Shown piece after piece: positions 1 through 4,976 of a stretch of 5,602 nt of DNA. Both the position numbers and the translations under genes were made by a program. The stretch comes from Desulfobacterales bacterium (lineage in GTDB: Bacteria; Desulfobacterota; Desulfobacteria; Desulfobacterales; Desulfobacteraceae), in NCBI GenBank assembly GCA_022361135.1, contig JAKSBM010000561.1, forward strand, positions 1 through 5,602. Reading direction: 5' to 3'. Under the pieces are notes generated by a model. That model was not told the origin of the DNA and searched no databases. It saw only the letters and a list, made by a program, of their open reading frames with translations. Within the stretch, counting starts at the first letter, position 1, and every line of letters starts with the position of its first letter.

Positions 1-1
1 G

Positions 2-229
2 GCCGGCTTCAAATGCCCCCATTGCGACGACGTTATCCATCTCTTTGGTGAAGGCGGCGGCAAAAAGACCGCAGACGCCACCGGCCTGAATTTCCTGGGC
101 TCCATCCCCTTTGACACCCAGGTGGTTTCCTCGGGCGACGATGGAAAGCCCCTCATGCTCCAGGGCGTGGAAACCGAGTTCACCAAAGCCTTTAAAACCG
201 TTGTGGACAACATCAAAGCCCAACTCTAA
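2..229 (+). CDS. Mrp/NBP35-family Fe-S cluster carrier ATPase (3' end only)
   Basis: This is the last 75 codons of a gene that begins before the window, open from base 2 to the TAA at 227-229. The fragment contains a CPHC motif (fragment residues 5-8), the C-X2-C pair that binds a bridging [4Fe-4S] cluster at the dimer interface in Mrp/ApbC/NBP35 P-loop ATPases. It then has a glycine/lysine-rich stretch and a 'FLGSIPFD' segment typical of the C-terminal part of this family. Such proteins are cytoplasmic scaffolds or carriers that pass Fe-S clusters to apo-proteins. The Walker A region lies outside the window, so the assignment rests on the C-terminal signature alone. The dgt gene follows after 18 nt, suggesting one transcript. 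A closely related MinD/ParA-like ATPase is the main alternative, but the CPxC pair favours Mrp/NBP35. Confidence 0.85.
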   Translation, partial: AGFKCPHCDDVIHLFGEGGGKKTADATGLNFLGSIPFDTQVVSSGDDGKPLMLQGVETEFTKAFKTVVDNIKAQL

Positions 230-247
230 GGCAAAGGCATCCTGAAT

Positions 248-1438
248 TTGGATGATAAGCTGAACATAGCCAGGGCGCTCAAGGCCCGCCTCGACACCGA
301 AGAAGAGGCGCGCCTCAGCCCCCTGGCCTGTTTCTCATCCACGGCCCAGCGCCGCCATCCCGAACCCGGCCACCAGACCGAATACCGTCAGAATTTCAGC
401 CGGGACGCCGACCGAATCCTCCATTCCCTGGCCTACACCCGCTACATTGACAAAACCCAGGTTTTTTCCCTGATCCGAAATGACCACCTCACCCACCGGG
501 TCCTCCACGTGCAGATGGTTTCCCGGGCCGCCCGGACCATCGGCCGCTGCCTGGACCTCAATGTGGACCTCATCGAAGCCGCAGCCCTGGGCCACGACAT
601 CGGCCATCCCCCCTTCGGCCACGACGGGGAACGCATCCTTTCCCGCCTCACCCGCCAGGCCGGGGCCGGAAGCTTCCACCACAACGTCCAAAGCCTTCAA
701 TTCCTTGAACACATCGAACGGAATGGAAAGGGCTGGAACCTCAGCCTCCAGACCCTGGACGCCATCCTTTGCCACGATGGAGAAACCCATAACCAACGTC
801 TCTCCCCTTTGTCGGGAAGGGACTTTGCCGGCCTGGACCAGCTGATTTCCCAATTTAAAAACGATGCCCTTGCCCCACCCGTCCGACCCATGACCCTGGA
901 GGGCTGCGTGGTCCGCATGGCCGACACCATCTCCTACATCGGCAGGGATCTGGAAGATGCCATCCGCTTGAATATTGTCACCCGGGAACAAATCCCGGAG
1001 GAAGTTCGCAGCCTGTTGGGCAGCACCAACGGCACCATGGTTTTTAACCTGGTCACCGACCTCATTGCCAACAGCCAAACCCGGGCAACCGCCCAGGACC
1101 AGGCAAGCATTGGCTTCTCAGCCCCCGTGGCCCAGGCCCTGGCTCGTCTGAAACGATTCAATTATCAACACATATACAAAAACCCGGTGATCAAACGCCA
1201 CCTGACCACGGTGGAGGATATTTACCACTGCCTCTTTGAGCGCTTCCTCAAGGACGTCCAACGGGACACAACCCAGTCCCCGATTTTCAAAGAGTTCCTG
1301 ACAAATAAAAGCCCCGAATACCGAGACCACCATGCCCCCGGAGAAATTGTCAGGGATTTCATCTCCGGAATGACCGACTCCTACTTCATCCGCCTGGCGC
1401 CGGAATCCATGCGCCCTAGACCAGTGGACCATGTTTAG
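248..1438 (+). CDS. dgt: Deoxyguanosinetriphosphate triphosphohydrolase (dGTPase), HD superfamily
   Basis: The 396-residue protein should hydrolyse dGTP (possibly other dNTPs) to the deoxynucleoside and triphosphate, controlling dNTP pools in the cytoplasm. The HD metal-site residues are visible: H83 (LTHR), H116-D117 (ALGHDIGHPPFGHDGE) and D226 (VRMADTISYIGRD). The family-typical N-terminal segment FSRDADRILHS...YIDKTQVF (50-73) and an FHHNVQSLQ motif (143-151) are also present. Length is close to that of the shorter bacterial dGTPase-like proteins and below E. coli Dgt (about 500). The start is a TTG at 248 with an AAAGG about ten bases upstream; no in-frame ATG occurs before residue 90, which is too late to keep the conserved N-terminus. 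The gene sits 18 nt after the Mrp-like gene and overlaps the next gene by 8 nt. Family assignment is secure; nucleotide specificity is not visible. Confidence 0.93.
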   Translation: MDDKLNIARALKARLDTEEEARLSPLACFSSTAQRRHPEPGHQTEYRQNFSRDADRILHSLAYTRYIDKTQVFSLIRNDHLTHRVLHVQMVSRAARTIGRCLDLNVDLIEAAALGHDIGHPPFGHDGERILSRLTRQAGAGSFHHNVQSLQFLEHIERNGKGWNLSLQTLDAILCHDGETHNQRLSPLSGRDFAGLDQLISQFKNDALAPPVRPMTLEGCVVRMADTISYIGRDLEDAIRLNIVTREQIPEEVRSLLGSTNGTMVFNLVTDLIANSQTRATAQDQASIGFSAPVAQALARLKRFNYQHIYKNPVIKRHLTTVEDIYHCLFERFLKDVQRDTTQSPIFKEFLTNKSPEYRDHHAPGEIVRDFISGMTDSYFIRLAPESMRPRPVDHV

Positions 1439-2162
1439 AAACAGAGATACATACCGGACCGCCCACCGGAAACAAGGGCTCACCTCCTTTGACATCACTG
1501 TCAAGGAAACCAACCTCAACATCCAGGCCACCACCGACCTCTCCCCCCAGGCCATCCAAGCCGCCCTGGACTGCCGGGCCCAGATCGAAGCCTGGATCGC
1601 CCAACACCCGGAATTCGGGACAAGCCTTGCCCCCCTCCCCCAGCCGGACATTGCCCCGCCGATCAGCCAGCAGATGACCCGGGCCGGGCAAGCCGCCCAG
1701 GTTGGCCCCATGGCCGCCGTGGCCGGCACGGTTGCCGAATTCACAGGCCGGGCCCTCATGGCCGAAAGCGACCAGGTGGTGGTGGAAAACGGAGGGGACA
1801 TCTTCATCCACTCCCGCACGGAGACCACATTCGCCATCTATGCCGGGGAAGACTCCCCATTTTCCATGCGGGCAGGCATCAAGATTCCCACCCAGGAGGC
1901 CCCCTTCGGCCTCTGCACCTCCTCGGGCACCCTGGGCCACTCCAAAAGCTTTGGCCGGGCCGACGCCGTCACCGTCATGGCCCGGGATTGCGCCCTGGCC
2001 GACGCCGCCGCCACCGCCCTGGCCAATGCCATCCGAAAGCCCGCCGACATCAACCCCACCATGGAAAGGGGCAAAGCCATCCCCGGCATCCAAGGGCTGG
2101 TCATGATCATGGGGGATCAGATCGGCCTCTGGGGAGATCTAACCTTGGTCCCCTTGAATTAG
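1431..2162 (+). CDS. UPF0280 family protein (COG2122, ApbE-like superfamily)
   Basis: This 243-residue protein carries the UPF0280 signatures: an N-terminal YR...GLTSFDITVKETNL segment (8-29), VGPMAAVAG (91-99), VVENGGDIF (117-125), CTSSGTLGHS (162-171), GRADAVTV (175-182) and ADAAATALAN (190-199). The NGGD and ADA...T elements recall ApbE flavin transferases, but the protein is shorter and its reaction is not established. A methanogen COG2122 member (Methanosarcina MA1715) has been linked to sulfide assimilation, so a role in sulfur or homocysteine metabolism is one possibility; this comes from memory of the family. No signal peptide or membrane segment is seen, so it is probably cytoplasmic. 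The ATG lies inside the end of dgt (ATGTTTAG), and the conserved N-terminus supports this start. No strong ribosome binding site precedes it, so translational coupling to dgt is likely. Confidence 0.88.
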   Translation: MFRNRDTYRTAHRKQGLTSFDITVKETNLNIQATTDLSPQAIQAALDCRAQIEAWIAQHPEFGTSLAPLPQPDIAPPISQQMTRAGQAAQVGPMAAVAGTVAEFTGRALMAESDQVVVENGGDIFIHSRTETTFAIYAGEDSPFSMRAGIKIPTQEAPFGLCTSSGTLGHSKSFGRADAVTVMARDCALADAAATALANAIRKPADINPTMERGKAIPGIQGLVMIMGDQIGLWGDLTLVPLN

Positions 2163-2230
2163 AAGTCCCCACGAAGCGCCCCCCCATCCAAAAAACAGCC
2201 CCAATCCCAATTTAAAACGCATCCCCCAAA

Positions 2231-2254
2231 TCAAACAATTGGTCAAACAATTGG
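2231..2254. repeat. 12-bp exact tandem repeat (2 copies)
   Basis: TCAAACAATTGG occurs twice back to back (2231-2242 and 2243-2254). Each unit contains the palindrome CAATTG. Its role is unknown; it lies just before the hairpin at 2260-2289 and after the end of the UPF0280 gene. Confidence 0.75.
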
Positions 2255-2259
2255 CCACT

Positions 2260-2301
2260 CGCCATGGTTCAGCCCATCCACCCATGGCGTCCCTAATTTT
2301 T
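2260..2301 (+). terminator. Possible rho-independent terminator after the UPF0280 gene
   Basis: A perfect 8-bp inverted repeat, CGCCATGG (2260-2267) and CCATGGCG (2282-2289), encloses a 14-nt loop and is followed by TTTTT at 2297-2301. It lies about 100 nt after the UPF0280 stop, where a terminator for the upstream operon would be expected. The seven bases between stem and T tract, and the long loop, make it non-canonical; it could instead be a protein-binding dyad. Confidence 0.35.
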
Positions 2302-2367
2302 CCCCTGAGATTATAAAGACCAAGAAAAATCAACTCAAAAAGATCTTAAACGAGACCCAATACGTCA

Positions 2368-2392
2368 AATATTCTCATCAAAAGAGAATATT
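2368..2392. promoter_or_regulatory. Perfect 9-bp inverted repeat, possible operator (distal copy)
   Basis: AATATTCTC (2368-2376) and GAGAATATT (2384-2392) are perfect inverted arms around the 7-nt spacer ATCAAAA. The sequence TTCTCATCAAA inside it (2372-2382) recurs exactly at 2451-2461. No T tract follows, so termination is unlikely. Position upstream of a HTH regulator gene suggests a binding site, possibly for that regulator; this is inference. Confidence 0.45.
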
Positions 2393-2448
2393 AATTCTAT
2401 ATATGAATCAATCACTTACAGAGCATAGAACATCCCAACCAATCCCCG

Positions 2449-2467
2449 CTTTCTCATCAAACGAAAG
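2449..2467. promoter_or_regulatory. Second copy of the operator-like repeat, next to the -35 box
   Basis: TTCTCATCAAA (2451-2461) repeats the core of the dyad 79 bp upstream. Here it sits in a shorter inverted repeat, CTTTC (2449-2453) and GAAAG (2463-2467). It ends seven bases before the TTGACA -35 box, a place where a bound protein would affect transcription of the regulator gene. Autoregulation is inferred from position only. Confidence 0.4.
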
Positions 2468-2474
2468 TTTTATC

Positions 2475-2504
2475 TTGACAAGAAAACCACTCCAGGGATA
2501 TTTT
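2475..2504 (+). promoter_or_regulatory. Sigma70-like promoter for the HTH-cupin regulator gene
   Basis: A consensus -35 box TTGACA lies at 2475-2480. Usable -10 boxes follow: GATATT at 2497-2502 (16-bp spacing) or TATTTT at 2499-2504 (18-bp spacing), each matching four of six consensus bases. The regulator ATG lies at 2536, leaving a short leader with a good AAGGA ribosome binding site at 2525-2529. Confidence 0.55.
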
Positions 2505-2535
2505 CATCCCATCACCATAGAACAAAGGAAAAGAC

Positions 2536-3105
2536 ATGGCCCAGACCCAGGACAAAAATGACGCCCTCCCAAAAATGATCGGAGACCGGATTCGGCACCA
2601 CCGGAAACGGAAAGGATTTTCCCTGGCCCAATTATCGGAAATCTCCGGGGTATCGGTTTCCATGATATCCAAAATCGAAAAAGGGCAGTCCATGCCCCCC
2701 ATCTCCACCTATGCCAATATCGGCAGAGGGCTGGGTATCAGCCTGAGCGAGGTGGTGGCCGAGGACAACCACCAGGACATATCCCTAGTCAGGGCTGGGG
2801 AGCGGGAAGCTATTTCCAACGGGGTTTACGATGCCTACAGCCTGGCCAACCATTTCAAGGGGAAAAAATTCGCCCCCTACCTCATGCACCTGCCCCGGGG
2901 AAAGGATTTCCATAAACCCTTCATCCACACCCACATCCAGGAAATGCTTTACATCCTGGAGGGGAGCATCGAATTCTCCTTTGGCGGAGAAAACATGATC
3001 CTGGAAGTTGGGGATTGCGTCTGTTTCAACGGGAATATCCCCCATACGTCCAGGACCATTGGAGAGGAAGACTGCCGGATTCTGGCCATCCAGATCTCCG
3101 AATAA
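2536..3105 (+). CDS. HTH (XRE-type) transcriptional regulator with C-terminal cupin domain
   Basis: The 189-residue protein has an XRE/Cro-type helix-turn-helix at about residues 16-72 (GDRIRHHRKRKGFSLAQLSE... with the turn and recognition helix around VSVSMISKIEKG). A cupin_2 domain occupies about residues 110-188. Cupin motif 1 is readable as H131-T-H133-I-Q-E136 followed by G143, and H170 fits the motif 2 histidine, so a metal or small-ligand pocket is plausible. This architecture is that of PuuR-like regulators, which often control amine, amino acid or osmolyte catabolism and sense the substrate through the cupin. The ATG has AAGGA six bases upstream. The gene has its own promoter region and precedes, in the same direction, an amine/amino-acid dehydrogenase-type operon that it most likely regulates. 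Its effector is unknown. Confidence 0.9.
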   Translation: MAQTQDKNDALPKMIGDRIRHHRKRKGFSLAQLSEISGVSVSMISKIEKGQSMPPISTYANIGRGLGISLSEVVAEDNHQDISLVRAGEREAISNGVYDAYSLANHFKGKKFAPYLMHLPRGKDFHKPFIHTHIQEMLYILEGSIEFSFGGENMILEVGDCVCFNGNIPHTSRTIGEEDCRILAIQISE

Positions 3106-3131
3106 TCATCCATCCCACACACTAAGATAGA

Positions 3132-3186
3132 TTAGACACCGGAACTCTCCATGGAAGGATCCCGGTCACGGGAGAGGTGCGTCTAA
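3132..3186 (+). promoter_or_regulatory. Structured leader: nested inverted repeat upstream of the oxidoreductase operon
   Basis: TTAGAC (3132-3137) pairs with GTCTAA (3181-3186). ACC (3138-3140) continues with GGT (3176-3178) across a two-base bulge. Inside is a hairpin TCCCG-GTCA-CGGGA (3160-3173). An alternative pairing, CTCTCC (3145-3150) with GGAGAG (3171-3176), competes with both the inner hairpin and the ACC/GGT helix. No T tract follows, so this is not a standard terminator. I do not recognise a known riboswitch class. It may be an RNA control element of the operon starting at 3283, or a DNA site with two TTAGAC half-sites for the HTH-cupin regulator. Confidence 0.45.
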
Positions 3187-3270
3187 ACGAAATCGCCACA
3201 CAAAAATAGATAGATCAACTTAATTTTCAAACCATTGCAAACATTCACTCCCACAAGAACACGCCAATAT

Positions 3271-3276
3271 GGAGGA
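3271..3276 (+). promoter_or_regulatory. Ribosome binding site that fixes the GTG start at 3283
   Basis: GGAGGA lies six bases before the GTG at 3283-3285 and is the best Shine-Dalgarno match near this gene. It supports the GTG over the longer in-frame TTG at 3235, which has no comparable site. Confidence 0.8.
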
Positions 3277-3282
3277 ACTACC

Positions 3283-3576
3283 GTGTACACGCCCGCCATA
3301 CCACTCACGGAAAAAACCGTGACCATTGAATACGAAGGCAAAGCCCTCAAGGTGCCCCATGGGATTACCGTGGCCGCCGCTGTCCTGGGCCATGGCCCGG
3401 ATCACCATTGCCGCCGGTCCAATTTTTCAGGGGAAAAACGCGCCCCGTACTGCCTCATGGGAGTCTGCCATGAGTGCTTCATGGAAATTGACGGCCGCCC
3501 CTACCAACAGGCTTGCATGACACAGGTCAAAGAGGGGATGAAAATCAAAAAACAGGATTTCACGGGGGATGAATAG
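3283..3576 (+). CDS. Small [2Fe-2S] subunit of an HcnA-like amine/amino-acid dehydrogenase
   Basis: The 97-residue protein, from the GTG chosen by its ribosome binding site, is a compact plant-type ferredoxin-like (Fer2_4) domain. Four cysteines fit the [2Fe-2S] pattern C57-X4-C62-X2-C65-X12-C78 in CLMGVCHEC...QQAC. The surrounding R-A-P-x-C-x-M-G-x-C and D-G-R-P motifs are typical of HcnA, the small subunits of opine oxidases and LhpB/E/F-type hydroxyproline dehydrogenases. It should carry electrons from the flavin subunits encoded just downstream. No signal peptide is seen. Its TAG (3574-3576) is two bases before the next gene's preferred ATG. A further cysteine, C43, lies outside the cluster motif. 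Family and role as electron-transfer subunit are well supported; the exact enzyme is not. Confidence 0.87.
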   Translation: MYTPAIPLTEKTVTIEYEGKALKVPHGITVAAAVLGHGPDHHCRRSNFSGEKRAPYCLMGVCHECFMEIDGRPYQQACMTQVKEGMKIKKQDFTGDE

Positions 3577-3577
3577 G

Positions 3578-4975
3578 ATGAAGGAAAATTGGGATGCCGT
3601 TGTGGTGGGGGCCGGTCCGGCCGGGATGGCCTTTGCTGCAGATGCAGCGGAAATGGGGCTCTCGGTCCTGGCCCTGGACGAGCAGGATTGTCCAGGGGGC
3701 CAAATATACAGAAACATGGAAAACCAAAGCCGGGAAAGCTTGAAACTCCTTGGACCGGACTATGGCAAAGGCCTGGAGCTGGTGGAACGCTTCAGGGCCA
3801 GCCGGGCCCAATATATCCCCGGTGCCGTGGTCTGGAAACTGGAAGCCGACGGCCGGGTCAGTTTCACCGTTGACGGCGAATGCAGGGAAATCCGGGGGAA
3901 ACGAATCGTGATCGCCATCGGTGCCATGGAGCGACCCGTCCCCTTTTCCGGCTGGACCCAACCCGGGATCATGGGGGTGGGGGCAGCGGACACCCTCCTG
4001 AAGACCTCGGGCATGGTCCCCCAGGGCCCGGTGGCCATGGCCGGGAACGGTCCATTGATGTTTTCCGTTGCAGACCATCTCAGCCGCCTGGGGGTTGAAA
4101 TCACCCACCTCCTGGACAGCCGCCCCAAACATGCGGTCTTGGCTGCCCTCCCCCATCTGACCGGTGCCGTGAAGCGCCCCGGATATCTTCTCAAGGGAGC
4201 CGTAATGATGGCCAAGGCCCGCAAGGCCGTGGGAAATTGGGTACCGGATGTGGAAAATTTAACCGCCCTGGGCGAGGGGCAACTCAATGGGGTTGCATTT
4301 CAATCCCGGGGGGAATCCCGCACCATTGAGGCAACCACCCTCCTGGTCCACCAGGGGATCATCCCCAGGTGGGAATTCACCCGGCAGCTGGATCTCCCCC
4401 ATGGCTGGGACCCGATCCAAAGGTATTGGTATCCCCAATTGGATCCCCACGGCCGGTCCGGGGTGGAAACCATATATGTGGCCGGGGACAACGGCTATGT
4501 CCATGGGGCAGAAGCGGCGAGAATCAAAGGACAATTGGCCGCCGTATCCGTGGCCGCCGATATTGGGAAAATTTCTCCGAGCCAAAAGGCAAACCAATCG
4601 ACGCCCCTGTTCAATGCTTTGAAACGAGAAATTGCCCCCCGGGCATTTGTGGATGCCGCCTTCCGTCCCAGCCCCTCCCTCTTTCACATGGCCGACGACA
4701 CCCTGGTTTGCCGGTGCGAAGAAGTCACGGCAGGGAAAATTCGCCAGGCCATCGCCCAGGGCATGACCACGCCGGAAATGGTGAAAAGCGTGACACGGTG
4801 CGGCATGGGACCCTGCCAGGGACGGATGTGCGGCCCGGCCCTAACCGAGTTGGTGTCCCAGGGAACGGGCACCCCCGTGGAGTCCTTTTCCCCCATTTCC
4901 ATCCGCCCCCCGGTCCGGAATCTCTTCATTGGGGATTTTACCAAATTGAATTTCATGGACAAGGAGGCGAATTAA
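3578..4975 (+). CDS. FAD/NAD(P)-type oxidoreductase with C-terminal BFD-like [2Fe-2S] domain (HcnB/OoxA-like)
   Basis: The 465-residue protein is the two-Rossmann flavoprotein subunit of an HcnABC/opine-oxidase-type dehydrogenase. The N-terminal FAD site is GAGPAG (11-16), followed by the family motif GGQIYR (40-45) and IAIGAMERPVPFSG (112-125). The second dinucleotide fold has GNGPL (156-160), and VAGDNG (301-306) closes the FAD domain. The C-terminal BFD-like domain has CRCEE (C378, C380) and GMGPCQGRMC (C413, C418), a C-X-C-X32-C-X4-C [2Fe-2S] pattern; C408 is an extra nearby cysteine. It probably relays electrons from the DAO-type subunit to an acceptor. ATG 3578 is preferred because GGGGG at 3564-3568 sits nine bases upstream. 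An in-frame ATG at 3569 (468 residues, overlapping the previous gene) is possible. The next gene begins one base after its stop. Confidence 0.9.
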   Translation: MKENWDAVVVGAGPAGMAFAADAAEMGLSVLALDEQDCPGGQIYRNMENQSRESLKLLGPDYGKGLELVERFRASRAQYIPGAVVWKLEADGRVSFTVDGECREIRGKRIVIAIGAMERPVPFSGWTQPGIMGVGAADTLLKTSGMVPQGPVAMAGNGPLMFSVADHLSRLGVEITHLLDSRPKHAVLAALPHLTGAVKRPGYLLKGAVMMAKARKAVGNWVPDVENLTALGEGQLNGVAFQSRGESRTIEATTLLVHQGIIPRWEFTRQLDLPHGWDPIQRYWYPQLDPHGRSGVETIYVAGDNGYVHGAEAARIKGQLAAVSVAADIGKISPSQKANQSTPLFNALKREIAPRAFVDAAFRPSPSLFHMADDTLVCRCEEVTAGKIRQAIAQGMTTPEMVKSVTRCGMGPCQGRMCGPALTELVSQGTGTPVESFSPISIRPPVRNLFIGDFTKLNFMDKEAN

Positions 4976-4976
4976 G

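Larger units (their letters stand above)
2163..2535. other. Non-coding intergenic region with regulatory features
   Basis: These 373 bp separate the dgt/UPF0280 block from the regulator gene. The first third is C-rich on the + strand; from about 2290 onward it turns AT-rich, unlike the flanking genes. It holds a 12-bp tandem repeat, a hairpin with a T tract, two copies of an 11-bp repeat in dyads and a sigma70-like promoter, each listed separately. Short minus-strand open frames here overlap the ends of genes and look like no family I recognise. Confidence 0.8.

Noticed and set aside
1118..2093. Long minus-strand open frames (239 and 225 codons) opposite dgt and the UPF0280 gene
   Set aside because: They lie opposite well-conserved + strand genes, give low-complexity Gly/Ala/Trp-rich translations with no family motifs, and are expected from high GC content at third codon positions.
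2131..2153. GGGGA...TCCCC hairpin at the end of the UPF0280 gene as a terminator
   Set aside because: Five-base stem with a 13-nt loop inside coding sequence and no following T tract.
2139..2333. 64-codon minus-strand open frame in the intergenic region
   Set aside because: It overlaps the end of the UPF0280 gene and the putative terminator, has no family resemblance and no convincing promoter.
2398..2404. TATATAT as a second -10 box for the regulator gene
   Set aside because: No acceptable -35 box at the right spacing (TCATCA matches only three of six); the TTGACA promoter at 2475 is better.
3132..3186. Glycine or guanidine riboswitch
   Set aside because: Short stretches resemble pieces of these motifs (ACACCG, CTCTC, GGGAGAG), but their order and surrounding core do not match either consensus, so only a generic structured leader is reported.
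3235..3239. Sigma54 -12 element (TTGCA) before the oxidoreductase operon
   Set aside because: No GG occurs at the required distance upstream; the place for the -24 box is AT-rich.
3560..4156. Minus-strand open frame of 198 codons opposite the HcnB-like gene
   Set aside because: It is a shadow of the flavoprotein gene; the translation has no recognisable motif and the + strand frame is certain.
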